DNA of 64,000 nt from Flavivirga spongiicola (GTDB lineage: Bacteria; Bacteroidota; Bacteroidia; Flavobacteriales; Flavobacteriaceae), in the NCBI RefSeq assembly GCF_030540825.1, contig NZ_JAUOEO010000001.1:2763001-2827000 (forward strand), given 5' to 3'. Positions 8,588 to 18,589 of this stretch are shown here, one piece after another. Below the pieces are notes generated by a model. That model had not been told where the DNA came from. It saw only the letters and a list, made by a program, of their open reading frames with translations, and did not search any database. The number at the start of each line of letters is the position of its first letter. The first letter of the stretch is position 1. A program made the translations under genes and the position numbers.

Positions 8588-10689
8588 TCTTTTAATAGTG
8601 TTATGGCCTTATCAACTTCAGATACTGGAAGTTTACAGGCTTTGTTTACACAAACATAAATAAGCGTATTATCTGGGTTGTATCTATTTTCTAATAAAGG
8701 TAAACTATTATCTGAAGTACTGCCAGCAATAAGTTTATTAGGAATATACGTTTTGTTTAACTCAGCAATTTTATTTTTTGCATCTTTTCCTACGATGGCA
8801 ACTTCATAGTAAGGGTTCGCATAGTTTAGCATTAAATCAAACCAGTTAGAATAGCCCGATGGGTATTCTTGCATTTCCGGTTTTACATTATTTAACATGC
8901 TTATAGCAGTTTTACTATAATGCGTATTATCAAAATAATGAGATAGTCTGAACAGGTTTTTTGCCATAATAGAATTACTTGCAGGAATGACATTATCTCT
9001 ATATTCAATACTTCTTGAGACTAAAGATTCATCTTCATCCGATGTGAAATAAAACATTTTACTTCCCTCATCAAAGAAATGGTCGAAAGTATAATTAGCT
9101 AAATCTCTGGCAGTAGTTAACCATGTTTCATTTAATGTGTTTTCATAAAGTGTTAAAAAGGCATCAATGGTTGCTGCATAATCTTCTAAATAGCCATTAA
9201 TATTGCTTTTTCCGTTTTTGTAGTTATGATCTAAACCACCATCTTCTCGCAATTGATTGTTAATTATAAAATTAGCATTTTTTTCGGCAGATGCTAAATA
9301 AGAAGGATCACCAAAAACGCGATAAGCATCAATATACCCTTTAAGCATTAAAGCATTCCAAGAGGTGAGTGTTTTATCATCTAAACGTGGTTTAGAACGC
9401 TTATTACGAATAGCTGTTAAAGTTTGTTTCCAATGCTCTTTCTTTTCAGCTAAGAGGTCTTTTGTTAAATCGTATTTTTTGATTATTTTTTCATCATCGT
9501 CCCTTCTAATTAAGACATAGTTATCATGCTCCCAAAGGCCATAGCTATTAACATTGTAATAATCTGAAAACAATTCATAATCGTTTTGTAAAATAGTCTT
9601 TAAGCTATCTTTTTGCCAAACATAAAAAGCGCCTTCTTCCAATTCGCCTTCTGGAGTATTACTATCTGCATCAAGTGATGAGTAAAATGCACCATTTTCG
9701 GTGGTCATCTCTCTTTTTATATAATCTAAAGTCTCTGTGACAATATCTTTATACAACTCATTTTTAGTAATGAGATAAGCGTCCGAATACAAGCTTACTA
9801 ATTGCCCATTGTCGTAAAGCATTTTTTCAAAATGAGGCACATGCCATTTTGCGTCCACTGAGTATCTTGAAAAACCACCACCTATTTGATCAAAAATACC
9901 ACCATAAGCCATCCTTTTGAGTGTTAAATTAACATAGTCTTGTAATTTTTTATCATCTATTTGATAAGCATATCTTAATAAAAAATGATAGTTATTAGGC
10001 ATCATAAATTTAGGAGCCCTATTCATACCGCCTTGGTTATTATCAAACTGCGCAGACCATGTTTTAATAGCACTAGATATATAATCAGTCTTAAAAACGG
10101 GTTCGTCTGTATTTAAAGTGACAATGTCTAAAGTCTTTAACCCTTGCTCTAGTTTATCGGCATATTCATAAAGCTTTTCAGGTTTCTCAACATATAATTT
10201 TGAGATTTGTTCCAAGGCACTCATCCATTGTTTTTTAGGGACGTAGGTTTCTCCCCAAATAGGTCTTCCATCTGGTAATGCGATAGCATTTAAAGGCCAA
10301 CCGCCTCTTCCTGTCATAAGCTGAACGGCATTCATATATACCTGATCTACATCTGGGCGTTCTTCTCTATCAACTTTCACATTAATAAAATTTTTATTCA
10401 TTATTTGAGCGACCAAACTATCTTCAAAACTTTCATGTTCCATAACATGGCACCAATGGCAAGCGGCATAACCAACACTAATTAATAATAATTTATTTTC
10501 TGCCTTAGCTTTAGCTAGTGTGTTTTTATTCCAGGCATTCCAGTTTACGGGGTTGTGAGCATGTTGTAATAGGTATGGGCTTGTTTCATGTATCAGGTCG
10601 TTGGTATATTTATGTTCCATAGATTTTGTGTTCTGACCTTTGCAGCTTATTATTAAAATAATGAATAGGAGAGGTTGTAAATGCTTCAT
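8584..10689 (-). CDS. YyaL/SSP411-like thioredoxin-domain protein
   Basis: A 701-residue protein of the DUF255/YyaL family (human SPATA20-like). An N-terminal lipoprotein-type signal (about 1-16, lipobox IISC) is followed by a thioredoxin-like domain with [14 protein letters not shown] and the redox-type motif CHWCHVME (about residues 77-84). The long remainder looks like a glycosidase-type alpha/alpha barrel related to six-hairpin enzymes ([25 protein letters not shown]). The biochemical role is not settled. Full-length copies such as this one are common in Bacteroidota. It is followed by DUF1304 with an ATGA overlap. Confidence 0.93.
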   Translation of the reverse strand: MKHLQPLLFIILIISCKGQNTKSMEHKYTNDLIHETSPYLLQHAHNPVNWNAWNKNTLAKAKAENKLLLISVGYAACHWCHVMEHESFEDSLVAQIMNKNFINVKVDREERPDVDQVYMNAVQLMTGRGGWPLNAIALPDGRPIWGETYVPKKQWMSALEQISKLYVEKPEKLYEYADKLEQGLKTLDIVTLNTDEPVFKTDYISSAIKTWSAQFDNNQGGMNRAPKFMMPNNYHFLLRYAYQIDDKKLQDYVNLTLKRMAYGGIFDQIGGGFSRYSVDAKWHVPHFEKMLYDNGQLVSLYSDAYLITKNELYKDIVTETLDYIKREMTTENGAFYSSLDADSNTPEGELEEGAFYVWQKDSLKTILQNDYELFSDYYNVNSYGLWEHDNYVLIRRDDDEKIIKKYDLTKDLLAEKKEHWKQTLTAIRNKRSKPRLDDKTLTSWNALMLKGYIDAYRVFGDPSYLASAEKNANFIINNQLREDGGLDHNYKNGKSNINGYLEDYAATIDAFLTLYENTLNETWLTTARDLANYTFDHFFDEGSKMFYFTSDEDESLVSRSIEYRDNVIPASNSIMAKNLFRLSHYFDNTHYSKTAISMLNNVKPEMQEYPSGYSNWFDLMLNYANPYYEVAIVGKDAKNKIAELNKTYIPNKLIAGSTSDNSLPLLENRYNPDNTLIYVCVNKACKLPVSEVDKAITLLKE

Positions 10690-10721
10690 TCACCAAAGTT
10701 AGCGAAATTTAGGCATAAAAA

Positions 10722-10750
10722 AAGCGTTCAAAAGGAACGCTTATGTTTTT
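10722..10750 (-). terminator. Rho-independent terminator after the dodecin gene
   Basis: AAGCGTTC / GAACGCTT stem with a five-base loop, flanked by A and T runs on both sides. On the minus strand it lies just after the dodecin stop codon and ends in a U tract. Confidence 0.75.
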
Positions 10751-10766
10751 TAAATTAAATGCAAAC

Positions 10767-10967
10767 TTAATTGACTTCAAAAGTGATTTTAAGATTCACT
10801 CTATATTCGGTAACCTCACCATCTTTTACGCTGGCACTTTGGTCTTGAACATATACAGAACGAATATTTTTTACACTTTTAGAAGCATGTTTTACTGCTT
10901 TTTTTGTGGCATCTTCCCAACTTTTATCTGAGTTTGATAAAACTTCAATTACTTTTAATACTGACAT
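10767..10967 (-). CDS. dodecin family protein
   Basis: A 66-residue protein with the dodecin fold (one helix packed on a three-stranded sheet, dodecameric, binding flavins or CoA). It has the typical motifs VIEVLSNSDKSWEDATKKAV and VYVQDQSASVKDGEVTEYRVNLKITFEV. Its length is as expected for the family. It is a monocistronic gene with its own terminator, lying between the NifU gene and the YyaL-like gene on the same strand. Confidence 0.93.
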   Translation of the reverse strand: MSVLKVIEVLSNSDKSWEDATKKAVKHASKSVKNIRSVYVQDQSASVKDGEVTEYRVNLKITFEVN

Positions 10968-11058
10968 AATGTTTTTTAAATTATAAATTATTGAATTTTC
11001 ACTTTTGTTTACACTTGTTTAGATACACAAAAAGTAAAAAAGTCACAATGTTTATAAA

Positions 11059-11961
11059 TTAACCATTAATAGCCTCTACCATTTTAACTTTACCCGGAAG
11101 CATTTCTTTTAACATGTTTTCGATACCACTTTTTAAAGTATAAGTAGATGATGGACATCCACTACATGCGCCTTGTAGCATCACACTTACGTTTTTTGTG
11201 TTTTTATCATAAGATATAAATTGAATATTACCACCATCGCTAGCTACAGCCGGTTTTACATACTCTTCAAGAATATTTATTATTTCTTTGGATGTATCAT
11301 CTAACGTTTCGAAGTGACTATCCAGTTGTGTTGTCGATTTTTGTAAAGTTTCAGCAGCATTAGGCAATACTACTTCTTTTCCATTTTCAATATAGCTTTT
11401 TATAAACTCACGAATTTGTATGGTGATATCTTGCCATTCAGCCATGTCGTATTTAGTAATCGACACATAATTTTCATCTATAAAGACATTTTTTACAAAA
11501 GGAAAATGAAATAATTCTGTTGCCAATGGTGATAATTTAGCCTCATCAATGGATGTGAATTCAAAAAGCGTTGTTACTATTTTTTTATTAGTAACAAACT
11601 TCATGGCTGCTGGGTTTGGTGTACTCTCAGCATAGACCGTTACAGGAACTTTTTTTGTAACAGCTGAATCCTCAATGACTACCCCTCCGTCATTTAAATA
11701 AGCTTCAATTTGTTTGGCAACTTCATCTTGAACATCGTTCCATTCAACTATATCATAGCGCTCTACAGCAACAAAATTTCCGGAAATGTAAACTTTTTTT
11801 ACAAATGGTAAATAAAATAATTGTTGTGCTAAAGGTGATGCTTTTGCTTCATCTATATTATTAAATTCAAAGCTTTGATGCTTTGTTATAAATTGATTTA
11901 ATTCAAATTTAATGATGGCATTATTGGACGTTTCTTGCACGGAAACCTTGAAAGTATTCAT
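11059..11961 (-). CDS. NifU-type Fe-S cluster scaffold with duplicated N-terminal domain
   Basis: A 300-residue Nfu-type protein. Two consecutive Nfu N-terminal domains are visible (about residues 5-85 and 108-190). They share the pattern EAK.SPLA..LF..PFVK.V.I and the ending YD..EW.D. They are followed by a NifU C-terminal domain with the cluster-binding motif ACSGCPSSTYTL (about residues 265-276). It should carry and transfer Fe-S clusters to apoproteins. Orthologues in Flavobacteria commonly have the doubled N domain. A TATTTTTG -7-like box lies at 11978-11985 on the minus strand. Confidence 0.92.
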   Translation of the reverse strand: MNTFKVSVQETSNNAIIKFELNQFITKHQSFEFNNIDEAKASPLAQQLFYLPFVKKVYISGNFVAVERYDIVEWNDVQDEVAKQIEAYLNDGGVVIEDSAVTKKVPVTVYAESTPNPAAMKFVTNKKIVTTLFEFTSIDEAKLSPLATELFHFPFVKNVFIDENYVSITKYDMAEWQDITIQIREFIKSYIENGKEVVLPNAAETLQKSTTQLDSHFETLDDTSKEIINILEEYVKPAVASDGGNIQFISYDKNTKNVSVMLQGACSGCPSSTYTLKSGIENMLKEMLPGKVKMVEAING

Positions 11962-12126
11962 TTTAGCTAATTTTTTACAAAAATACTAAAAGAAAACGTA
12001 GTTATCTATATATTTGAGTTCTGTGACTTAAAGTTTGGGACAAAAGGTGAAATTTTGACTTTATCTTTTTTATATTTAAAACTTTAATAATCAAAATATT
12101 AACATTTAACCAAAAGCCTACTTGGG

Positions 12127-13140
12127 ATGAAATTTATGAAATTGAAAAATGTTTTAGTGCTAGTCATAGGGGTGTTTTTTACTCATATTGCAACTTCTCA
12201 AGAAGGGTTGCCAATATATACTGATTACCTCACGGATAATTATTATTTAATTCATCCGTCTATGGCGGGTGTAGCTAACTGTTCTAAGATTAGATTAACT
12301 GGAAGACAACAATGGTTTGGACAGGAAGATGCACCAAAACTTTTAACATTAAGTTTAAACGGTAGAATAGGTGATTCGCAGTCTGCTATAGGAGGTATAT
12401 TATATACTGATAAGAATGGGTATCATTCACAAACGGGAGCCTACGTTACTTATGCACACCATTTAATGTTTTCCAGAAGCGAAGTTGATTTAAACATGTT
12501 GTCCTTTGGTTTAAGTGCAGGGGTTATTCAATATAAATTAGATGAAACCTCTTTTTTGTTTGATGGTCCAGACCCTATAATTGATGGGACTGTACAAAAC
12601 GAAGGTAACTTTAATATGGATTTTGGGTTTTCTTATCATTATCTGGATTTTTATGCACATGGTACGGTGAAGAATCTATTGAAAAATGCCGGAGTTAATA
12701 ATGATATTGAGATAACAAGTAATTTAAGACGTTATTTACTTTCTGCAGGATATGTTTATAGTAAATATGGAAGTAAATGGAGTTACGAACCTTCATTAAT
12801 GTTTCAGCATAAAGACGGAACAAAAGAGTCCTCGATTGATATTAATGCGAAAGCTTATAGGGAAATGGATTTTGGCAAAATCTGGGGAGGTTTGTCATAC
12901 AGAACAAGTTTAGATGGTGCTGAATTCTTAACGAGTTCTAATGCTGTTAGCAGCCAAAAATTACAACAAATCACACCCATTTTAGGTGTTAATTATAACC
13001 AGTTTATGTTTGCATATACTTATACGTATCAAACAAATGCGGTGGTATTTACTAATGGAGGTTTTCATCAATTTACACTAGGATATAATTTTAATTGTAA
13101 ACGAAAACGTTACGAGTGTAGATGTCCTGCGGTTAATTAA
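12127..13140 (+). CDS. PorP/SprF family type IX secretion membrane protein
   Basis: A 337-residue outer membrane beta-barrel protein of the PorP/SprF family. It has a signal peptide (about 1-24, ending ATSQ) and the family opening LPIYTDYLTDNYYLIHPSMA. Alternating hydrophobic strands follow, and the C-terminus ends in a Cys-containing tail (CKRKRYECRC). Members work with the type IX secretion system, often in export or anchoring of particular surface proteins such as the gliding adhesin SprB. No partner adhesin is adjacent here, so the cargo is unknown. The gene is monocistronic. Confidence 0.93.
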   Translation: MKFMKLKNVLVLVIGVFFTHIATSQEGLPIYTDYLTDNYYLIHPSMAGVANCSKIRLTGRQQWFGQEDAPKLLTLSLNGRIGDSQSAIGGILYTDKNGYHSQTGAYVTYAHHLMFSRSEVDLNMLSFGLSAGVIQYKLDETSFLFDGPDPIIDGTVQNEGNFNMDFGFSYHYLDFYAHGTVKNLLKNAGVNNDIEITSNLRRYLLSAGYVYSKYGSKWSYEPSLMFQHKDGTKESSIDINAKAYREMDFGKIWGGLSYRTSLDGAEFLTSSNAVSSQKLQQITPILGVNYNQFMFAYTYTYQTNAVVFTNGGFHQFTLGYNFNCKRKRYECRCPAVN

Positions 13141-13296
13141 CACGCCTCCTTTTTTAATAGTAGCCATTGCTAGGTGGAGAAGTACGATGTAACGGAAAAT
13201 ATTGTATCTACTTAAAATAAGATCTTCAGTAATGAAGTTATACTCAAAGTGGTATTATTTACAATTGGTTTTATATAGAAGAAAAAATATCAACTA

Positions 13297-13323
13297 AAAA
13301 GGGAGTATTTTACAACTCCCTTT
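13297..13323. terminator. bidirectional terminator
   Basis: AAAGGGAGT and AACTCCCTTT pair around a short loop, with A runs on the left and further A/T sequence on the right. It sits between the 3' ends of the convergent PorP-family gene and the TonB-dependent receptor gene. Confidence 0.75.
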
Positions 13324-13340
13324 GAAAAAATGTCTTGATT

Positions 13341-15569
13341 TTAAAAGGACACGGATACTTTTCCTCTAATGTAAAAAGGGGTGCCTGGCGTAAAATGTAT
13401 TTCCTCGATTGAGGAAGCTTCATTAAACAAACGGCTTTCCGTAGCAAATTGAGTTTCGTTCCACTTTGTGTCAAGAAGATTCTCTACAATAATGCCATAC
13501 GTCCAGTTTTTCCATTTGTAATCAAGATTAAAATCGGTAACAAAATAGCCTTCAGCTGTTATCGAATCATTTTTGTTTGCTGGTCTATCGTCTACAAAAC
13601 GATAAGTCAATGCACTTGAAAAATGGCCAAGACCTTTCAATAAGATGCCCCCAGATGAAGTCAGGTCTGGAGCGAGGGGAATAAAATCTTCCCCGTCAGC
13701 TTCTTCTGTGCTTCTTCCATAGGTATAGTTTATATCCCCATACAAGTACAACCAATCTGTGGCCTGATAGCGTGTGCCAAATTCTACACCCAAACGGCGT
13801 GTCTTTCCGCTGGGTTCAACAATTCCAGCATCGCCTACATAGACAAATTCTTGTTCTAGGAACAAACCCCAAAGCGTAGCGTTCAAGGCCAATTTGTCGG
13901 TTGGTTTTACGATGGTACCCAAATCTACCCCATAGGCAGCAGGGAGTATATCCTCCCCATTGTTGGCTACGACAACTCTGGTATCATTAGAATGGAATCC
14001 AATACCGGATTTGAGAAAGAGCTGCCAATTTCTATTCACCGAAAAGATGGTATTTAATTTGGGGCTAAAAGCAACTTTAGACTCACTTTGATTATCATAG
14101 GTTTCTGTGATTTTGTTCATATAGTCGAACTTGAAATAATCCAACCGTAGCGCAGGGTTGAAAGTCCATTTCCCAGTTTTAAACTCTGTATTTAAAAATC
14201 CATAAGTATTTACTTCGTCCACATCCCCTAAGGATATTCTGTTAAGTATTGTTTGGCGGTTCAAAGTACTTGATAGCTCAATATCATCAGTATTATCATA
14301 CCGAAATCCAATTCCTGATTCATATTCGAATTGAACATTATTACCTAAAGTTATATGTTTCTTTTGGAACACACTTTCAGCTCCTATAATAATACGATGT
14401 TCCTTTTGATGTATCTGGTCACCATTTACAGGATCTTCTAAAAAGAAAGTAAAGTTAGAATATAGCTCAAAATCGTATAGAGATAAGAACATCTTGGTCT
14501 TTAAAAGTTGCTTTTCATCGATTGCCTTGGTGTGGTTTGCCAAGAGGTTGGTTCTGCTTGTTTGGCCTCCTTCTGTATCGTCAATAGCTCCGAATCTTCC
14601 TATAAGACCTTGGTTTACCGATCGTTGGGGGATTTGTCCTGATGCGTCCCATTTACTTTCAAAATGAGAAGCAGTAAGATTTAATTCCTGATTTCCGAAT
14701 AAATTATAATTATATTTACCCATAATGTTGATGCGGTTGAAATTCTGTGAAGCATCGAATGGCCCATCGGTTAGATAAAGTTCTGATGCTAGATAGGCAT
14801 TACTATTTTCCGATTCGAAAAAATTGAACATTCCTAACAATCGCGATGTGTTGAATTGCCCTGCTTCTAGAGAGACCAAACTTTTCTTCAGCGTTTTTCG
14901 CAAGCGGAGATCAACATAGCCTGCGGTATTAAAGTTTCCTATTTCTGCATAATAGGGCCCTTTGCCAAAATTTACATTTTCTATAATTTCTGGAATTACA
15001 AAATGTAAATCGGCATAACCTTGCCCGTGTGCATGGCTGGTCATGTTTACAGGTATACCGTCCACGCTAATGGCTACATCTGTACCATGATCAACGTCGA
15101 AGCCTCGAAGGAATATCTGTTCTGCTTTACCGCCCCCAGCATGCTGTCCGATTATCAAACCAGGGACTTTACGTAAGGTTTCCTGTGATGATTTTACAGG
15201 ATTGACCTGTACGTCTACATCCACAATACGGCTTAGCGTATTAAGTTCTGATGTTACAACCACTTGATTAAGCGAAATACCCGATTCTTCCATAACTATT
15301 GTTATCCTTGTGCTTAAGTTTTCTTGTGATACTTTGATAAGGTTTGTTTTGTAGCCTAGGCTAGAAAAATAAACCGAATCCTTCACGTATGTATTGGTTA
15401 TGGTAAATGAACCTGTAGCATCCGTATGACTGTGCTTTCCTGTGTTTTGATTGAAAACACCAACATCTTCAAGGGGTCGATTATTTTTATCGACTACTTT
15501 TCCCTTCAAATTTTGGGCGTAAATAGCATAACTAAAAAGCATTAATAATGCCATTATTATATATTTCAT
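13341..15569 (-). CDS. TonB-dependent receptor, likely metal uptake
   Basis: A 742-residue outer membrane receptor. It has a signal peptide, an N-terminal carboxypeptidase-regulatory-like domain (about 22-100), a plug domain (about 110-230) with IFLRGFDVDHGTDVAISVDG and a His-rich stretch NMTSHAHGQGYADLH, and a C-terminal barrel ending in aromatic FYIRGKVSVSF. The same plug signature is found in receptors linked to metal uptake. Together with the His-rich gene upstream this makes zinc or another transition metal a reasonable guess, but the substrate is not shown by sequence. The coding sequence is visibly richer in G+C than its neighbours: 60-base samples counted by hand gave 38-52 percent, against 33 percent in the nearby PorP gene. 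Confidence 0.92.
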   Translation of the reverse strand: MKYIIMALLMLFSYAIYAQNLKGKVVDKNNRPLEDVGVFNQNTGKHSHTDATGSFTITNTYVKDSVYFSSLGYKTNLIKVSQENLSTRITIVMEESGISLNQVVVTSELNTLSRIVDVDVQVNPVKSSQETLRKVPGLIIGQHAGGGKAEQIFLRGFDVDHGTDVAISVDGIPVNMTSHAHGQGYADLHFVIPEIIENVNFGKGPYYAEIGNFNTAGYVDLRLRKTLKKSLVSLEAGQFNTSRLLGMFNFFESENSNAYLASELYLTDGPFDASQNFNRINIMGKYNYNLFGNQELNLTASHFESKWDASGQIPQRSVNQGLIGRFGAIDDTEGGQTSRTNLLANHTKAIDEKQLLKTKMFLSLYDFELYSNFTFFLEDPVNGDQIHQKEHRIIIGAESVFQKKHITLGNNVQFEYESGIGFRYDNTDDIELSSTLNRQTILNRISLGDVDEVNTYGFLNTEFKTGKWTFNPALRLDYFKFDYMNKITETYDNQSESKVAFSPKLNTIFSVNRNWQLFLKSGIGFHSNDTRVVVANNGEDILPAAYGVDLGTIVKPTDKLALNATLWGLFLEQEFVYVGDAGIVEPSGKTRRLGVEFGTRYQATDWLYLYGDINYTYGRSTEEADGEDFIPLAPDLTSSGGILLKGLGHFSSALTYRFVDDRPANKNDSITAEGYFVTDFNLDYKWKNWTYGIIVENLLDTKWNETQFATESRLFNEASSIEEIHFTPGTPFYIRGKVSVSF

Positions 15570-15579
15570 TTTTTAAATT

Positions 15580-15819
15580 TTATGAATGTTTAATGATCTC
15601 CCAACTGGAAGACCTATTTTGTGATGTATTGGTATTATAAGGTACAAGCAATCGATTCGCTATCCCAAAGCCTTGATTTTGGAATAGCAAAAATGATACT
15701 CCCAATACCATTATAATGGATATAGGGATGCCAAGGTTCACAGATTTAATATATCCATGAACTTGAAAAATTGAAAATACCTTATGTTGAAGTTGTTTTG
15801 GGTGGTGGGATATTAACAT
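15580..15819 (-). CDS. possible small membrane protein between His-rich gene and receptor
   Basis: A 79-codon open frame that fills the gap between the His-rich gene and the receptor. It overlaps the former by 38 bases and ends 10 bases before the receptor start. It holds one strong hydrophobic segment (IPISIIMVLGVSFLLF, about residues 33-48). I recognise no family, and the N-terminal third lies in the overlap, so the real start may be internal. It could equally be untranslated leader for the receptor. Confidence 0.3.
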   Translation of the reverse strand: MLISHHPKQLQHKVFSIFQVHGYIKSVNLGIPISIIMVLGVSFLLFQNQGFGIANRLLVPYNTNTSQNRSSSWEIIKHS

Positions 15820-16270
15820 CCAATTCGCAACTGGTTATCCTAGAGTCATAAAACCAAATTATTGAACGCATAACTAACGAGAACTGCTCTTGGTCGATTC
15901 TTTTTTTAGGGAGAATATGCTTGTCTAGTTTAATATCTAAAGGGTGCTTTTCTGTGTCATTTTGGGTATGACCCATATAAAAAATTGAACTTATAAAAGA
16001 CAGGAACTCGTGAGTATGATGTTCTGCATGCTCTTTTTTGTTATGATGATGCTTTTCTGAAAAAGAAAAGTTAGATAGAAACATATGGTCATGATGGTTG
16101 TTGTCATCCGAATGCTTTTCTTTGTGGTGATTTTCTAATACCAGATGGTGCGATATTTTGTGAAGCAATCTGTATACTTGAGTTTGTAATGGGCTTAATA
16201 TATATATAAAAGACATTCCAATAATAAAATTTTTGAGGAGTAAAGATTTTATTGAATTGGCTCTTTTCAA
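15782..16270 (-). CDS. histidine-rich membrane protein next to TonB receptor
   Basis: A 162-residue protein with one N-terminal membrane segment (about 13-30). A long histidine-rich region follows (about 37-105, with runs such as HHKEKHSDDNNHHDH and HHHNKKEHAEHHTHE), and the C-terminus is proline-rich. No family name is certain. Similar His-rich proteins often precede zinc-type receptors in Flavobacteria. The His clusters suggest binding of zinc, nickel or copper, perhaps as a periplasmic buffer or sensor. It heads the transcription unit that includes the receptor. Codon and base use resemble the rest of the genome more than the receptor's do. Confidence 0.7.
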   Translation of the reverse strand: MKRANSIKSLLLKNFIIGMSFIYILSPLQTQVYRLLHKISHHLVLENHHKEKHSDDNNHHDHMFLSNFSFSEKHHHNKKEHAEHHTHEFLSFISSIFYMGHTQNDTEKHPLDIKLDKHILPKKRIDQEQFSLVMRSIIWFYDSRITSCELDVNIPPPKTTST

Positions 16271-16676
16271 ATTAGGGGCAATTTAGAGTCTAAAGATAAA
16301 TGTTCTAATTTTGTTTTGGAAATATAAATCGCATGGGTTTTCCAGAACTTAAAATTAATGATCGACCGATTTCATATGGGCAAATTAGTCATGGAATCTT
16401 TATAACATCTCATAATTAGATTTTATTCTAAATCAATTCTTAATCGAAAAGAATGCTTTATTTATATTAAAAAAACGGGTTTAACTCTAAAAAGATAAAC
16501 CCGTTTTTAATTCTTGCTCATATAAAATTTAGAACACTTTATAGCATAAATTCAACTTTAGTCTGTTGCTATAATTTCAGAACGATGGTGAATGCGATAT
16601 TTTAAACTTAAAGTTTCCAATTTGTAAGATTGCTTCAACGATACTTGGTTTGTAAGGGTTATAAAATTTATCTTTC
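16271..16676. other. intergenic region, 406 bases
   Basis: Apart from the terminator at 16469-16508, I see no gene here. A 28-codon plus-strand frame (16333-16419) has no recognisable features. The promoter of the His-rich gene must lie in the left part, but no convincing -33/-7 pair or metal-regulator operator was found by eye. Confidence 0.5.
16469..16508. terminator. Rho-independent terminator
   Basis: AAAAACGGGTTTA and TAAACCCGTTTTT form a 13-bp stem around a 12-base loop. It lies downstream of the VWA gene on the minus strand, with A/T runs on both sides so that it could work in either direction. Confidence 0.8.
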
Positions 16677-17834
16677 TTATTTCCAACTATATTTTTTTCT
16701 TTTTGCTTGTTCTTTTATGGCTTTGGTCATGGCATTTTCCAAGCCGTTATCAACTCCTTTTTTCTGTTTCGCGATGTATTCTTTACGTTTCGTATTAAGT
16801 TCCTGAATCTTTTTTTGGATAGCGTCTCGTTCTTTGCTTTTCTCAGCAACATACGTTTTAATTTCGGCTTTAGTTTTTCCTTTTAGTTCTTCAGGTAAGG
16901 CATCGTCTTTAATATCTTCAATAACGACCTCTTCGTCTTCAACTGCATCAACCAGGTCCCATGTTTTGTTTTTATATAAATGAGAACTTTTACTTACCGT
17001 TCTGCTTACTGCATTTGCTTTACTATAATTTCCTGCATTAGAATCTTGTTCCATCTGAAGGGCCTTTTTTTGCCTTCCTATTTGTCCATAAACCACATAA
17101 GTTTTGTTTAACTTCTGATTTAAAATTAAAATGGCATCATCATAAGGCGATGCAATATGCACCGTTGATTTATTTTGATTTATAGCCATATAATCACCAT
17201 TGGTTAATTGAGCACCATCCTTCCAGGAGGTAGAAATACCTTGATTGTAATCACCACAAAAAATCGTATTTATAGTAATGTCTTTTTCTTTTGCATTGAT
17301 TGACGCATCTTTATAATTTATTTTCCCTTGTGTAAATGGTTCATTACCAGCAATGAAAATAAGCTTTAAATCGTCCGGGTTTTTACCCCAGTTTAATTGA
17401 TTTAATGAGGTTTGTATGACTTGTCCACAATATTCTTCACCACCATTGGTAGTTAGAGAGAATAGCTCTTTAGAAATATCATCTAAATCGTTGCTAAAGG
17501 CTAATACTTGTCTAATATAACCTTCGTTTCCGTTTAATCTGTCATTACCGTATTCGTATAAAGCAATTTCTAAATTAGGCTTATTAGTGCCACATTTAGC
17601 ATAAGACAATTCATTTACAATATCCCAAAGTTGTGCTTTTGCTTGGTCTATAAGACCATCCATACTATTACTAGTGTCTAATAAAAGAGCGACTTTAATA
17701 AATTGTTTGCTAGGGTCATGGTGCTTTTTTTCTATTGAAGTATATACAAAGTCTTGTTTTTTGTTGTTTGCATTGCAAGCTATAAAGGCTATTAATGCCA
17801 TAGAGAATAAGAATGTTTTAAAGTGTGTTTTCAT
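16677..17834 (-). CDS. VWA domain lipoprotein
   Basis: A 385-residue protein with a lipoprotein-type signal (about 1-20, Cys in FIACN). A von Willebrand factor A domain (about 45-250) carries the MIDAS motif DTSNSMDG, for metal-dependent protein binding. The C-terminal third is highly charged and helical (EDEEVVIEDIKDD, then Lys-rich coiled-coil). It is followed on the other side by the SIMPL gene, 14 bases upstream on the same strand, so the two are probably one operon. The specific role is unknown; secreted VWA proteins often act in envelope complexes. Confidence 0.88.
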   Translation of the reverse strand: MKTHFKTFLFSMALIAFIACNANNKKQDFVYTSIEKKHHDPSKQFIKVALLLDTSNSMDGLIDQAKAQLWDIVNELSYAKCGTNKPNLEIALYEYGNDRLNGNEGYIRQVLAFSNDLDDISKELFSLTTNGGEEYCGQVIQTSLNQLNWGKNPDDLKLIFIAGNEPFTQGKINYKDASINAKEKDITINTIFCGDYNQGISTSWKDGAQLTNGDYMAINQNKSTVHIASPYDDAILILNQKLNKTYVVYGQIGRQKKALQMEQDSNAGNYSKANAVSRTVSKSSHLYKNKTWDLVDAVEDEEVVIEDIKDDALPEELKGKTKAEIKTYVAEKSKERDAIQKKIQELNTKRKEYIAKQKKGVDNGLENAMTKAIKEQAKRKKYSWK

Positions 17835-17848
17835 GATATTTAAGTTTT

Positions 17849-18565
17849 TTAATTTAAGATGAATTTTGCCAATACAGTTTCAGAAACTATAATTGTTTTA
17901 AGATTTAGGTCTTGAATTTTTTCCTGTTTTGACCTCCTGCCATAAGCAGTAATTACGACTTCATTTATTGTGTTAAGGCCGTTGCTGTAATTACTATTTA
18001 TAGTCTTTTGTATTTCTTTAATAAATAAAGCTTTTCCTAATGTCTGATTAATTGCAGAAGCATAATCGCTGGCTTTTTCTTTGGCGACTTTTAGTGCTTT
18101 TAGTTTTGTTTCTCTTCTAATTTTCTCAATGTCTGTATGACTCGTTTTAGCAATTAAGATATTTGAAACATCTATTCTATCTAAAGCTTGAAATACTTTT
18201 CCGAGTATTTCACCGTTATTAATAATTAACTCATAACGTTTTGTTTTAGTGACTTGATCGTCTGCTAAAAACTTTCTTTGATAGTAGCCATTAAAGCCAA
18301 GAATTGAAAAGTTTTTCTCCAAATCAATTGAAAGCGATTTTAAGGTTGAGATCATTTGATTTTCTTGCTTTTCAATACTTACTTTACCTTTTTTATCATT
18401 TTCATTGAGAACGATATTGAGATAAATCTCATTGGGGATAATTTCGGTTTCAATTTGTCCAGTAACTTCAATATAAGGTTGATCAATAAAATTCTTTTCT
18501 CCATTTTGAGCAAAAGTGATGGTAGAAAAAAGGATGATAAAAATGAGGTGTTTTGTGATTTTCAT
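17849..18565 (-). CDS. SIMPL domain (DUF541) protein
   Basis: A 238-residue exported protein with a signal peptide (about 1-19, ending TFAQ) and a SIMPL/DUF541 domain: IEVTGQIETEIIPNEIYLNI near the start, then the SIMPL-type KALKVAKEKASDYASAI helix. Family members are periplasmic or outer-membrane associated, and no enzymatic function is established. It is the first gene of a two-gene unit with the VWA lipoprotein. Confidence 0.88.
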   Translation of the reverse strand: MKITKHLIFIILFSTITFAQNGEKNFIDQPYIEVTGQIETEIIPNEIYLNIVLNENDKKGKVSIEKQENQMISTLKSLSIDLEKNFSILGFNGYYQRKFLADDQVTKTKRYELIINNGEILGKVFQALDRIDVSNILIAKTSHTDIEKIRRETKLKALKVAKEKASDYASAINQTLGKALFIKEIQKTINSNYSNGLNTINEVVITAYGRRSKQEKIQDLNLKTIIVSETVLAKFILN

Positions 18566-18589
18566 ATGATTATTGTTTTTTTTGATTAA

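Noticed and set aside
13341..16270. Calling a zinc-specific (Zur-regulated) operon
   Set aside because: No operator could be seen by eye; the metal remains a guess.
16333..16419. 28-codon frame in the gap before the His-rich gene
   Set aside because: Too short and featureless.
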